Both the position numbers and the translations under genes were made by a program. Positions 7,884-16,515 of a stretch of DNA of 64,000 bases are shown here, piece by piece. The stretch spans positions 124,001-188,000 of the forward strand of contig NZ_FWXR01000004.1 in assembly GCF_900176465.1 (NCBI RefSeq), written 5' to 3'. A model generated the notes under the pieces. That model was not told the origin of the DNA. It searched no databases and saw nothing but the letters and a program-made list of their open reading frames with translations. How positions within the stretch are numbered: the stretch's first letter is position 1; each line of letters begins with the position of its first letter. Origin of the DNA: Fulvimarina manganoxydans. Lineage in GTDB: Bacteria > Pseudomonadota > Alphaproteobacteria > Rhizobiales > Rhizobiaceae.

Positions 7884-9281
7884 ATGAGCGAAAAACAGGC
7901 AGCACCTTTGGGCAGTCTCATCTATGGCCTCGATGACACACCGCCGCCGGGGCCGGCGCTGCTTGCCGCCTTTCAGCATATCCTGGCCTCGATCGTCGGC
8001 ATCGTGACGCCGAGCCTCGTCATTGGCGGTGTGCTGGGGCTCGGCTCGGAGGTGCCTTATCTCATCGCCATGTCGCTCTTCGTCTCCGGCGTTGCGACCT
8101 TCATCCAATGCCGGCGGATTGGGCCGGTTGGCTCCGGTCTCCTCTCGCTTCAGGGAACGAGCTTCGCCTTTCTCGGCGCCATTCTGGCTGCGGGCTTTGC
8201 CGTAAAAGGGCAGGGCGGCACGCCCGAGGATATCCTCGCAATGATCTTCGGCCTCTGCCTCGTCGGCTGTCTGGTCGAGATCGTGCTCTCCCAGTTCATC
8301 GACAAGCTCGGCCGCATCATCACGCCGACGGTCACGGGTATCGTCATCACCATCATCGGTCTGTCGCTGGTGAAGGTCGGCTTTACGGATTTCGCAGGAG
8401 GAGCAACGGCCGGCGATACGCTCGGCGCGCCGCTCAATCTCCTCCTCGGCTTCATTGTCGTTGCGACGATCCTCGCCTTCTCCTTCCACGCCAATCCGAT
8501 GATCCGCATTTCCGCGATCATGCTCGGCCTAGTCGTCGGCTTCGTCGTCGCCGCGATTCTCGGCGCGGTGGATTTCTCCCGCTTCGGGTCCGGGCCGATC
8601 TTCGCGCTCCCCATTCCTTTCCGTTATGGGATCGATTTCGACATTGCGATCTTCCTGCCGATCGCCTTCATCTATTTGATCACCGCGATCGAGACGACGG
8701 GCGACCTGACGGCCAATTCGGTTATTTCCGGCCAGCCGGTTAAAGGGCCGCTCTATCTGTCGCGCATCAAGGGTGGCGTCTTGGCCGACGGCATCAATTC
8801 GGGCCTCGCGGCGATCTTCAACACCTTTCCCAACACGACCTTTTCCCAGAACAACGGCGTCATTCAGATGACGGGGGTCGCCAGCCGTCATGTGGGCCTC
8901 TATGTGGCGGTAATCCTGGTCGTCATGGGATTTCTGCCGATCATCGGTAACGTCTTCCTGCTCATTCCGAAACCCGTTCTGGGCGGCGCGACGCTCGTCC
9001 TGTTCGGCACGATCGCGGTGGCTGGTATCCGCATCCTGGCCACCCAGGAGATCGACCGGCGCAAGGCCTATATCATGGCCGTCTCCTTCGGCCTCGGCCT
9101 CGGCGTGACGCTCGTCCCTGATGCGACCCAGCAGCTTCCCGATTTCGTCCGCCAGGTCTTTGCCACTCCCATCACCCTGTCGGGTCTCACCGCGATCATC
9201 CTGTCCCTGATCCTGCCGGAAGAGGCGAGCGAGACGGCCGCGGTCGATCTTGCGGGCGAGCAGGCCGAGCCGGCGGAGTAG
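7884..9281 (+). CDS. Nucleobase:cation symporter-2 (xanthine/uracil permease family)
   Basis: Inner-membrane transporter of the NAT/NCS2 family, 465 residues, with about 12-14 hydrophobic segments. The family signature is present as QNNGVIQMTGVASR about two thirds in, and acidic residues of the substrate site are seen in the AIETTGDLTANS segment. Proton- or sodium-driven uptake of a purine or pyrimidine base is expected; xanthine/uric acid versus uracil cannot be settled by eye. The frame is open to 7728, but GGAGA seven bases before ATG 7884 and the normal MSEKQ-type start decide for the shorter form. Confidence 0.88.
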   Translation: MSEKQAAPLGSLIYGLDDTPPPGPALLAAFQHILASIVGIVTPSLVIGGVLGLGSEVPYLIAMSLFVSGVATFIQCRRIGPVGSGLLSLQGTSFAFLGAILAAGFAVKGQGGTPEDILAMIFGLCLVGCLVEIVLSQFIDKLGRIITPTVTGIVITIIGLSLVKVGFTDFAGGATAGDTLGAPLNLLLGFIVVATILAFSFHANPMIRISAIMLGLVVGFVVAAILGAVDFSRFGSGPIFALPIPFRYGIDFDIAIFLPIAFIYLITAIETTGDLTANSVISGQPVKGPLYLSRIKGGVLADGINSGLAAIFNTFPNTTFSQNNGVIQMTGVASRHVGLYVAVILVVMGFLPIIGNVFLLIPKPVLGGATLVLFGTIAVAGIRILATQEIDRRKAYIMAVSFGLGLGVTLVPDATQQLPDFVRQVFATPITLSGLTAIILSLILPEEASETAAVDLAGEQAEPAE

Positions 9282-9311
9282 GGCTTGAAAGAGTTCCTTG
9301 CGAAACAAAGA

Positions 9312-9346
9312 AAGGCGGCGCAGGCCCTCAAGGGATGCGCCGCCTT
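9312..9346. terminator. Bidirectional terminator between permease and ppa
   Basis: Perfect 11-bp stem AAGGCGGCGCA (9312-9322) / TGCGCCGCCTT (9336-9346) with a 13-base loop, set between convergent genes. The T-rich side (TTTCTTTGTTTCG on the minus strand) favours termination of ppa; the plus-strand side is weaker. Confidence 0.8.
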
Positions 9347-9407
9347 CGTGTCATTCAAATGCCGGAGGCGTTGATCGCCGGCCGTTAAGGGCCGTCTGCT
9401 ATCAGCC

Positions 9408-9944
9408 CTACGCCTTCTCGGCCTCATAGCGCTCGATCGCCTCGACGATGAGCTGCTTGGCCTTGTCGGTCCCGCTCCAGCTGTCGATCTTCACCCATTT
9501 GCCGGGTTCGAGATCCTTGTAGTGTGTGAAGAAGTGCTCGACCTGCTTGAGCGTGATCTCCGGCAGATCGGTATAGGTCTGGACGTTCTCGTACCGCCGC
9601 GTGAGCTTCGTCAGGGGCACGGCGATGATCTTCTCGTCGATGCCGCCATCGTCTTCCATCACCAGAACGCCGATCGGACGAACGCCGATGACGCAGCCGG
9701 GAAAGAGCGGCCTCGTATTGAGGATGAGCACGTCGATCGGGTCGCCGTCGTCCGACAGCGTGTGGGGCACGAAGCCGTAATTCCCCGGATAGGTCATCGG
9801 GGTATAGAGGAAGCGGTCGACGAACAGGGCGCCGGAGTCCTTGTCCATCTCGTATTTGATCGGCTGTCCGCCGATCGGCACCTCGATGATGACATTGACG
9901 TCTTCGGGCGGGTTCTTCCCGCGAGGAATGGCCTCGATGCGCAT
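9408..9944 (-). CDS. ppa: Inorganic pyrophosphatase
   Basis: Soluble family I pyrophosphatase, 178 residues, the usual bacterial length. The metal-binding signature D-x-D-P-x-D is present as [11 protein letters not shown] (residues 65-75), with [22 protein letters not shown] before it. Hydrolyses PPi to two phosphates and so pulls biosynthetic reactions forward in the cytoplasm. Stands alone with a terminator at its 3' side; the 224 bp upstream hold no recognisable gene. Confidence 0.97.
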   Translation of the reverse strand: MRIEAIPRGKNPPEDVNVIIEVPIGGQPIKYEMDKDSGALFVDRFLYTPMTYPGNYGFVPHTLSDDGDPIDVLILNTRPLFPGCVIGVRPIGVLVMEDDGGIDEKIIAVPLTKLTRRYENVQTYTDLPEITLKQVEHFFTHYKDLEPGKWVKIDSWSGTDKAKQLIVEAIERYEAEKA

Positions 9945-10168
9945 GGGCTGGTCCCTTTTTCGGAGTGTCCGTTTGCGCCGCAGCAGGGGCGCGGTGACCG
10001 CGTGCTTACCGGCTGGGGCGAAGGTGTCAATCTCGTCCTTGGGCGCAAAGGGGAGCGGCGTGGCTCGAGAGCGGATCGGGCCATGAGAGGCAATGGCCCG
10101 AAGCGCTTGCGCTTTTTTGGGCGCGGCCGGCTGCGCGAGAGAACGCTAGCCCGCCAGTGAGCGTGTCG

Positions 10169-10675
10169 TCAGGACCAGAGAAACGCAATTTTGGCGAGTT
10201 CCTGCCCGTCGAAAGTCTCGCGCCCCTCGGCAAGATCCTTGCCGCCCATGGCGTGATAGAAGGCCATAGCGCGATGATTGTCGGCGAGCGCCCAGACGAC
10301 GAGCCCCTCCGAGCCGTCGCGGCTCAGGATCTCACGCGCGGCCTTGAACAATCGCCCGCCGAAGCCGATACCCTGAAAGCTCGGCTCCAGGTAGAGTTCG
10401 TATATCTCGCTCTCCACATCGAGCGCTCGGGTGCGGTTTCGCCCGAGGGTCGCATAGCCGATGACCTGACCGGCATATTCGCAGACGAGGATGCCGGCGC
10501 CCGCCTTCAGCGTCCTGGTCCACCAGCCGGCATGGCGGCGGCGGATCATGGCGTCCAGAGCGCGATAAGGCACGATGCCGGCATAGGCTTCGCGCCAAGC
10601 CTCGGCATGGACACGCGCCAGGCAGTCGGCGTCCGTCGTTTCGGCGAATCGGATATCGGCGGTGATCGTCGTCAT
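10169..10675 (-). CDS. GNAT family N-acetyltransferase
   Basis: 168 residues from the Met at 10675. The acetyl-CoA loop is visible as LEPSFQGIGFGGRLFKAAREIL; the C-terminal half shows the beta-bulge region EGLVVWALADNHRAMAFYHAMGG that is common in GNATs acting on small molecules or protein N-termini. The substrate is unknown. The frame is open upstream to 10819, but the extra 48 codons have no GNAT similarity and MTTITADIRFAE is a normal start. No operon partner. Confidence 0.85.
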   Translation of the reverse strand: MTTITADIRFAETTDADCLARVHAEAWREAYAGIVPYRALDAMIRRRHAGWWTRTLKAGAGILVCEYAGQVIGYATLGRNRTRALDVESEIYELYLEPSFQGIGFGGRLFKAAREILSRDGSEGLVVWALADNHRAMAFYHAMGGKDLAEGRETFDGQELAKIAFLWS

Positions 10676-10878
10676 GGGCTCTGTGCCGGCTCGGTGATCT
10701 TCGATTCTTGAGAAATCTATACCAAGAATTAACCAAGGTGAGAGGGCGGGGGAAAATTTTCGCTGTCCTGCTCGATTGTGGACGCCTTCCATGCTTTCGG
10801 CCCGGAGCCGATTTCGCATGATGTCGGCGATTGATCGGGTGACGCGCCAAATGGCGGGACGCTCAGTTCACCAAGCGC

Positions 10879-12174
10879 TCACAGTCGATCGAGAAGGGCT
10901 TGGGTGGGCCAGCCATCGGCTGGCATTCCGAGGCGCTGTTGCTCCTTGCGCACCGCCGTGCGGGTCGCCTCGCCGACAATGCCGTCCGCACCGCCTGTAT
11001 CATGGCCGAGTTCGGCAAGGCGCCGTTGCAGCGCCTTGGTCGCCTCGACATCCAACCCTGGCGCGGGGTCGCCCATATCGACAGGCTCGGCACCGGCGAG
11101 CCGAGTGGCGAAATAGGCCGCGGTGAGCGAATAGACCAGCGACTTGTTCCAGGACAGATAGATGTCGAAATTCGGATAGGTCAGGAAAGCCGGTCCCTCG
11201 CGTCCCATGGGCAGGATCAAGGCTGCCGGCGTCTCGTCGGAGGGGAGCGCCGAGCCGTCGGCTTTCGTGACGCCAAGGGCCGCGAAATCGGCGCGAGGCT
11301 CCTTGTTGGCGAGCGCTGCGCGCTTCCAGGGGAAATCGTCCGGCACGCGAACGGCTTCAAGCCAAGGCTCGCCGCGCCGCCAGCCGAGGGACTGAATGTA
11401 TTTGCCCGTGGTGACGAGGACGTCGGCCGTATCGCGCAAGAGATCGACGCGGCCGTTGCCGTCGCCATCGGAGCCGAAGGCGACATATTCTTCCGGTAGA
11501 AGCTGGGTCTGACCGAGTTCGCCCGCCCAGGCGCCCACCATCTCCTTCGGCCGCAGATAGTCCCGGTCGACGATCTCGATAGCCGCGAGAAGATGCGGGA
11601 GGAACAGCTCCGGGCGTCGGCAATCATGGGCAAGCGTCGCTAGCGCGGCCAGCGTGTCGAAATTGCCGAGAACCGCGCCGTAGTCGGTTTCAAGGCCCCA
11701 GAAACTCGCAATCACGGGGCCCGGAACGCCGGTTTCCACTTCGACCTTGTCGAAGGTTGCGGCGTTCTCTGCGAGCTTGGCGCGGCCTTCCTTCAGCCGA
11801 TAGGCATTGATCATGCGGGACGCGAATTGGCGCCAGTCCTGCGCGAAGACCCCTTGGGCCCGGTCGCGTTCGAGAACGCGGCTGTCGATGCGCATCTCCG
11901 CTATCGAGGACTGAACGGCAGCCGGCGACATGCCGCGCGCCAGGGCCTCGGCTTTCACGCCTTCAACGAATGCGGCAAAATCGCCACCGCAGGCCGGCTT
12001 GGTCTCGCTGGTCGGGGCTGGTGCGAGCTTTTGAGCCAGCAGCGGCCCCGGAGAAAGCAGCGCCAAGGCGCTAGAGAGGATCAAACTGGCTGACCGGTTA
12101 GCGCGAGAGCACATTGCGGCGCGGGCCTGCTGGCGCGCGCGCCCTCTGGTTGCTCCTGAACGGATTCCCATCAT
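10879..12174 (-). CDS. Lytic murein transglycosylase with peptidoglycan-binding domain (MltB type)
   Basis: About 431 residues. A signal sequence (SASLILSSALALLSPGPLLA) is followed by an SLT-2/MltB transglycosylase domain: FAAFVEGVKAEALARGMS, the catalytic Glu in SFWGLETDYGAVLG (about residue 162), and the GELGQTQLLPEEY and LRDTADVLVTTGKY segments. A C-terminal PG_binding_1 domain (ALQRRLAELGHDTGGADGIVG) ends the protein. It cleaves the MurNAc-GlcNAc bond with 1,6-anhydro formation in the periplasm. Several in-frame starts exist (12234, 12192, 12174, 12171, 12114); 12174 has GAGAGAG just before it. First of three wall-active genes in a row. Confidence 0.88.
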   Translation of the reverse strand: MMGIRSGATRGRARQQARAAMCSRANRSASLILSSALALLSPGPLLAQKLAPAPTSETKPACGGDFAAFVEGVKAEALARGMSPAAVQSSIAEMRIDSRVLERDRAQGVFAQDWRQFASRMINAYRLKEGRAKLAENAATFDKVEVETGVPGPVIASFWGLETDYGAVLGNFDTLAALATLAHDCRRPELFLPHLLAAIEIVDRDYLRPKEMVGAWAGELGQTQLLPEEYVAFGSDGDGNGRVDLLRDTADVLVTTGKYIQSLGWRRGEPWLEAVRVPDDFPWKRAALANKEPRADFAALGVTKADGSALPSDETPAALILPMGREGPAFLTYPNFDIYLSWNKSLVYSLTAAYFATRLAGAEPVDMGDPAPGLDVEATKALQRRLAELGHDTGGADGIVGEATRTAVRKEQQRLGMPADGWPTQALLDRL

Positions 12175-12339
12175 CTCTCTCGCAGCCCGCATCGAACCCG
12201 TTCCTAGCGACAGCTCGGTGGCGGTGAGGCGCATGAGATGCGTCGAGACCGGCTCCGGGCGACAGCCTGACGATCCGCCCCGCTCAAAGGCGTGGACGGA
12301 TCGAACCGAAGCGCCCGGTGCGCCAATTCGCGGGCCGGG

Positions 12340-13197
12340 TCAACTCCCTTGATGGTGCTTCAGCCACGCTGCCCAATCGGAACGCGAGCCCGCGAAGGCG
12401 TTCTTGTCCACCCCGCCGCTAATGCCGGGAACCGTGCCTTTTTCCGTATATTGCCAGAAGCGGAACGCCCTGTTCTCATAGACATTGTCGGGATGATCGG
12501 CGACCGCGCGGGCCCAGACCTCGTGGCGCGGAAAGGCGCCGACCATGCGGTCGCGATGGACGTCGATCGGGATGTAGAGGATGGGGCGCTGGCCGTAATG
12601 GGCTTCCAGCTTGTCCGCCATCGCGGTCACTTCGCGGATGAGATCCTCGCGAGCCGGACGCTTGGTGCAGGTGGGCGAGAAGGGCGTCCATTCCACGTCG
12701 ATGACCGGGGGCAGGGCGCTACGATCCTTTGGCACGTTGCGGATGAACCAGGCGGCCTGCTCGATCCCAGGGCGGCAATGATACCAGAAATGATAGGCGC
12801 CGCGAGGCACGCCCGCGGCTTTTGCCGCTCGCCAATTGTCGTTGAATTTTTCGTCGAGCCGGTCGCCGCCCTCGGTCGCCTTGAGATAGGCGAAGGCAAT
12901 GCCGCCATCACGCACGGCGTCCCAATCGATCTCGCCCTGATATTTGGAGACGTCGATCCCATGGACCGGAAAGTCGGACGGCTTGTGTCCTGCGAATTGG
13001 CCGAGCTCGAGATGGGGATAGGCAAGCTCGGTCAGGCCCAGCGATTTCGCGTCGAGCGAACTCGACTGGCAACCACCAAGCATGAGGCCCGCCGCGCCGA
13101 CGCACAGGGCGATCAAGCCTTTCCACCCCAGCCGGCGATTCGCACCGGTGCTCTGTCCGCCAAGGCGTCGAGGCGCCTGCGTCTCTTCAATCATCAT
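12340..13197 (-). CDS. GH25 muramidase lipoprotein
   Basis: 285 residues. Basic N-terminus, hydrophobic stretch and lipobox GLMLGGC (Cys43) indicate a lipoprotein. The rest is a glycosyl hydrolase family 25 lysozyme domain: HGIDVSKYQGEIDW with Asp82, then PPVIDVEW with the Asp167-x-Glu169 pair, and the closing FWQYTEKGTVPGISGGVDKN. It should hydrolyse the beta-1,4 MurNAc-GlcNAc bond from the outer or inner membrane face. Divergent from the TerB-DnaJ gene. Confidence 0.9.
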   Translation of the reverse strand: MMIEETQAPRRLGGQSTGANRRLGWKGLIALCVGAAGLMLGGCQSSSLDAKSLGLTELAYPHLELGQFAGHKPSDFPVHGIDVSKYQGEIDWDAVRDGGIAFAYLKATEGGDRLDEKFNDNWRAAKAAGVPRGAYHFWYHCRPGIEQAAWFIRNVPKDRSALPPVIDVEWTPFSPTCTKRPAREDLIREVTAMADKLEAHYGQRPILYIPIDVHRDRMVGAFPRHEVWARAVADHPDNVYENRAFRFWQYTEKGTVPGISGGVDKNAFAGSRSDWAAWLKHHQGS

Positions 13198-13410
13198 ATC
13201 CCCCTCGGGTCCCCTAGGGTCAGTCTCGCTCTGAAAGCGGCGGAATTATTGCAAAGGTCGATATTGCCCGATCTGTCTCGCCCCGAGCTGACGGAACCCG
13301 GATGCATCGGCCATTCTTCAAGGAGCTGGGTATCGATCGCTTCGCCGATGTTGCATGAGCGAAACGGCTCGCCGATAATGGCGGGCGGACACAAGCGGGC
13401 CGGTTCGGCG

Positions 13411-14124
13411 ATGGGTATTTTAACAAATCTCGGCGTTCTTTTGCAGACGCTCGGCGCCAGCGGCAGGGCCACGCTCGAAGGCCTGGTGGAGGCGTTGAAA
13501 TCGGCCGTCGTGGGCGATCGCGAGACCCGGCGCCGCGTGGCCTTTTCCGTCGCGATCATCGCGCTGTCGGCCAAGATGGCCAAGGCCGACGGCATCGTTA
13601 GCCCTGAAGAGGTCGCCGCGTTTCGCGAGATTCTGGATATTCCGCCGGAAGAGTTGCGCAACGTCTTTCGGCTTTACGACATCGCGAAGCAGGATACGGC
13701 TGGCTATCAGGCCTATGCCCAGCGTCTGCGCGGCTTTTGCACCTGCGAGGACGGACAGTGCCGCCTGCTGGAGGACGTCCTCGACGGCCTGTTCCACATC
13801 GCCAAGGCCGATGGACTCATCCATGAGAGCGAAATCGAATTTCTGGCCGGCGTCGCCACGAGCTTCGGGCTCGACGAGGCTGCCTTCGAGCGCATCCGCG
13901 TGCGCCATGTCCATGGCCCGGACGACCCCTATGCCGTGCTGGGTCTCGACCCCGACGCGCCGCCAGCCGAGACGCGCAAACGCTATCTGACGCTCGTGCG
14001 CGAAAACCATCCCGATCGGCTCGCCTCTCGCGGCGTGCCGGACGAGTTCATGTTCATAGCGACCGAGCGCATGAAGGCGATCAACGCCGCCTATAGTCAG
14101 ATTTCAGGCAAGAGCGCCGCGTGA
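13411..14124 (+). CDS. TerB-DnaJ (DjlA-like) co-chaperone
   Basis: About 237 residues. A TerB-like helical domain (FSVAIIALSAKMAKADGIVSPEE, then a second acidic pair in FHIAKADGLIHESE) is followed by a C-terminal J domain with the HPD motif (RENHPDRLASRG, near residue 200) and DPYAVLGLDPDA. Like DjlA it should stimulate DnaK ATPase, but no N-terminal membrane segment is evident. ATGs at 13348 and 13378 are also in frame; 13411 is preferred from the family's usual start. Its stop overlaps the GTG start of the amidase, so the two are translationally coupled. Confidence 0.85.
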   Translation: MGILTNLGVLLQTLGASGRATLEGLVEALKSAVVGDRETRRRVAFSVAIIALSAKMAKADGIVSPEEVAAFREILDIPPEELRNVFRLYDIAKQDTAGYQAYAQRLRGFCTCEDGQCRLLEDVLDGLFHIAKADGLIHESEIEFLAGVATSFGLDEAAFERIRVRHVHGPDDPYAVLGLDPDAPPAETRKRYLTLVRENHPDRLASRGVPDEFMFIATERMKAINAAYSQISGKSAA

Positions 14125-14885
14125 CGCCCGATACCGACCTTCCTTGCGACATCCTCCGTTCGCCGAACCACAATGAGCGGGTGGGCGTGGCGCGTCCAGA
14201 CATTCTCCTGCTGCACTATACGGGCATGGGAACGGCGGAGCAGGCGCTGGAGCGCCTGACATCGCCTGAAGCGGAAGTCTCTAGCCATTATCTCGTCCAT
14301 GAGGATGGTCGGATCGTGCAGATGGTGGCGGAGGAGCGGCGAGCCTGGCACGCCGGACGCGGATCATGGCGCGGCAAAGGCGACATCAATTCCCGTTCGA
14401 TTGGCATCGAGATCGTCAATGGCGGCCATGTCGCCGGCCTGCCGCCCTATTCCGACACTCAGATCGAGGCCGTGATCGCGCTTTGCCGGGATTGCGTGAC
14501 GCGCCATGGGATCGAGCCCCACCGCGTGCTTGCCCATTCCGACATCGCGCCCGATCGCAAGGAAGACCCGGGCGAGCACTTCCCATGGGACCGGCTTTTC
14601 TTCGCCGGTGTCGGTCATATGGTCCGCCCTTCGCCGATTCGTGGCGGGCGGTTCCTCTCCATTGGCGATGAGGGTGCGCCGGTCGAGGCCTATCGCCAGC
14701 TTCTAGCCGCCTATGGCTACGGCATCGAGTCCGGCGGGCGCTTCGACGAGGCGACGCGCCTTGCGACGATCGCCTTTCAGCGTCATTTCCGGCCTGAACG
14801 CGTGGATGGTGTCGCCGACGTCTCGACGGTCGAGACGCTGCATCGATTGCTCTCGGCCTTGCCGCGCTCGCCCTTCGAGATGTGA
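14121..14885 (+). CDS. N-acetylmuramoyl-L-alanine amidase (AmpD/AmiD type)
   Basis: 254 residues with a GTG start in a GTGA overlap with the upstream gene. The zinc amidase_2 domain shows LLHYTGMG (His), EERRAWHAGRGSW, SIGIEIVNGG and LAHSDIAPDRKEDPGEHFPW (His/Asp ligands and active-site region). A PG_binding_1-like domain closes the protein (residues about 190-250). No signal peptide is visible, which fits a cytosolic AmpD role in recycling anhydro-muropeptides, though a periplasmic AmiD role cannot be excluded. Confidence 0.9.
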   Translation: MTPDTDLPCDILRSPNHNERVGVARPDILLLHYTGMGTAEQALERLTSPEAEVSSHYLVHEDGRIVQMVAEERRAWHAGRGSWRGKGDINSRSIGIEIVNGGHVAGLPPYSDTQIEAVIALCRDCVTRHGIEPHRVLAHSDIAPDRKEDPGEHFPWDRLFFAGVGHMVRPSPIRGGRFLSIGDEGAPVEAYRQLLAAYGYGIESGGRFDEATRLATIAFQRHFRPERVDGVADVSTVETLHRLLSALPRSPFEM

Positions 14886-14951
14886 GCCAATAGGTCTTTT
14901 TCGCGGCGATCATGATTGACATGGCGGCCCATCCCCCGCAGACGGGGCGGG

Positions 14952-15404
14952 TCAGCCGGCCGGGCGGCCGCTCCCGACCAATGCCGAAAGGCGGCGGGAG
15001 AGGAAAGTCCGGGCTCCACGGAGAAACGGTGCCGGATAACGTCCGGCGGGGGAAACCCTAGGGACAGTGCCACAGAAAACAGACCGCCCCGCCTATAGTG
15101 CGGCTCGACGGCGCGAAAAGGCGCCTCAAGACGAGCCGCAGTGTTGGCGGGGTAAGGGTGAAACGGTGGGGTAAGAGCCCACCGCGTCTCCGGTAACGGC
15201 GACGGCAGGGCAAACCCCACCGGGAGCAAAACCGAATAGGGACGACGCGATCGGCTTTGCGCGCATGTGCGGGTGCGGTCAGCCTGTCTCCGGGCCAGTC
15301 GTCCGGGTTGGTTGCTCGAGGCGTCTCGCAAGAGCCGTCCCAGAGGAATGGTCGCCCAGCGGCGCTTGGCGCTGCGGACAGAACCCGGCTTACAGGCCGG
15401 CTGA
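14952..15404 (+). ncRNA. rnpB: RNase P RNA, class A
   Basis: The ends pair as P1: CAGCCGGCC (14953-14961) with GGCCGGCTG (15395-15403). Conserved blocks are present in order: GAGGAAAGTCCGGGCT near 15000, ACAGAAAACAGACCGCC, the GGTAAGGGTGAAACGGTG region, CAGAGGAATGGTCGCC, and the terminal ACAGAACCCGGCTTACAG. It is the catalytic RNA that matures tRNA 5' ends. Position directly before mraZ is usual in Hyphomicrobiales. Ends are set by the P1 helix and could differ by a few bases. Confidence 0.96.
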
Positions 15405-15432
15405 CATCATCTTCTCCCCATTTCCACAGGGT

Positions 15433-15441
15433 TTATCCACA
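15433..15441 (+). promoter_or_regulatory. Consensus DnaA box
   Basis: TTATCCACA, a perfect match to the bacterial DnaA 9-mer. Two weaker relatives lie nearby (ATTTCCACA just upstream, TTTCCCACA near 15596). Isolated, so more likely a regulatory site than an origin. Confidence 0.4.
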
Positions 15442-15766
15442 GCGCGTGAGGCTTACCGCAGGTCGCATCGGCGATCGAAGCCGGCATCTTCGGAAATGCC
15501 GGGATTTGCGAACACAAACAGTCCTTTGCCAGACTCTTCGACGGCCCCCTGACAGGGGTCATCTCGAACGCACGCGGCCTTGCTCCGAGCTCTCTTTCCC
15601 ACAGCGCGTCTGCGGCGGTGCGGAAAAGTTTTTAGCCATCGACGCCCTCCTCCATCCGCGCCGTCCAATCCTCGCCAACGCCTTGCTGCGCCGGGCTTTG
15701 AATGCCTCCGATCGTCGACATGGGAGGGTATGGGGCGACGCGCGACCCTTCAAGAATTTGTCAATG

Positions 15767-15781
15767 TTAACGGGCCTTTAA
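15767..15781. promoter_or_regulatory. Putative CtrA-binding site before mraZ
   Basis: TTAACGGGCCTTTAA matches the full CtrA consensus TTAA-N7-TTAA and is flanked by G and C (gTTAA...TTAAc). It lies 269 bp before the mraZ start, in a region where TTAA is rare. CtrA is the cell-cycle response regulator of alphaproteobacteria; binding is inferred. Confidence 0.65.
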
Positions 15782-15837
15782 CCGCTCATGCGGCAAGCTG
15801 GTGCGACCGTGGAGAGACAGTCTCCGCGAGGCCTCTT

Positions 15838-15872
15838 CCCATTGACGCCCATGGGGTCCCATGATATCCCCT
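15838..15872 (-). promoter_or_regulatory. Putative MraZ operator (10-bp-period repeat)
   Basis: CCCAT occurs at 15838, 15848 and 15858, each separated by exactly five bases, and a fourth degenerate unit CCCCT follows at 15868. Read on the minus strand this is TGGG repeated every 10 bp, the spacing described for MraZ operators in other bacteria (TGGGN units with 5-nt spacers). It lies 178 bp upstream of mraZ, consistent with autoregulation of the dcw promoter. Confidence 0.7.
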
Positions 15873-16050
15873 AAGTCATCTTCCGGGGGGCGAAAAAGCC
15901 TCCGTTTCGAACAACCTAGGAGCGCGTCCCGTCCGTTCGGGCGTCTTGAGCGCAGATCGTTCCAGTCTGCGAACGGAGTAGGCGTGCCATGCGTCGCGAA
16001 GGGAGGGGAAATGTCGTCGAAACCGGTCGGGCAGGGGCTTTGCCTGACTG

Positions 16051-16515
16051 ATGGACCGGTTTCTCTCGAACTACGTCCACAACGTGGATTCCAAGGGACG
16101 CGTCTCGATCCCCGCTGCCTTCCGGCAGGTGATCGCATCGCGTGGAATTCGCGAACTGTTCGCCATGCGCAATCTGGACCAACCGGTCATGGATGTTGGT
16201 GGGCCCGAACTGATGGACAGGTTCGAGAAGGAGATGGAGAAGCTGGATCCGTTCTCGCCGGAATATCAAGATCTTATGATCCTGGCCTATGGCGACGGAG
16301 CCTATCTGAAGACCGATTCCGAGGGGCGCATCATGGTCACGGATTTCATCCGCGAGCATACCGGTATCGAGGACCGGGTGACCTTTGTCGGTCTGAGGCA
16401 CAGTTTCCAGCTCTGGCGTCCGGAGAATTTCGAGGCCCATCTGGCCGAGCTGCGCAAGCGACAGTCGGAGATGCGGCGGGGAACCACGGGATCGGCGGGG
16501 ACCCCAGGGCAATGA
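16051..16515 (+). CDS. mraZ: Transcriptional regulator MraZ
   Basis: 154 residues, first gene of the division and cell-wall cluster. Two tandem AbrB-like MraZ domains: the first with [15 protein letters not shown] (residues 11-25), the second with [21 protein letters not shown] (near 85-105). In other bacteria it forms rings and represses its own promoter; the array at 15838-15872 is the obvious candidate target. Its stop overlaps the rsmH start (ATGA). Confidence 0.96.
   Translation: MDRFLSNYVHNVDSKGRVSIPAAFRQVIASRGIRELFAMRNLDQPVMDVGGPELMDRFEKEMEKLDPFSPEYQDLMILAYGDGAYLKTDSEGRIMVTDFIREHTGIEDRVTFVGLRHSFQLWRPENFEAHLAELRKRQSEMRRGTTGSAGTPGQ

Larger units (their letters stand above)
15405..16050 (+). 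promoter_or_regulatory. Control region upstream of mraZ / dcw cluster
   Basis: A 646-bp gene-free stretch between rnpB and mraZ. It holds a consensus DnaA box, a CtrA-type box, a GGAGA/TCTCC dyad (15811-15825) and the MraZ-type array, each listed separately. The open frames here (one continuous with rsmH) have no protein-like features. The promoter of the division cluster is probably between about 15780 and 16000; I cannot fix the -35/-10. Confidence 0.6.

Noticed and set aside
15433-15600. Possible replication origin near rnpB
   Set aside because: Only one consensus DnaA box, no AT-rich unwinding region and no dnaA, hemE or parAB genes nearby.
14941-15781. Open frames across rnpB and the mraZ upstream region
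   Set aside because: The RNase P RNA accounts for the first half, and no frame shows a domain or a start with a ribosome site.
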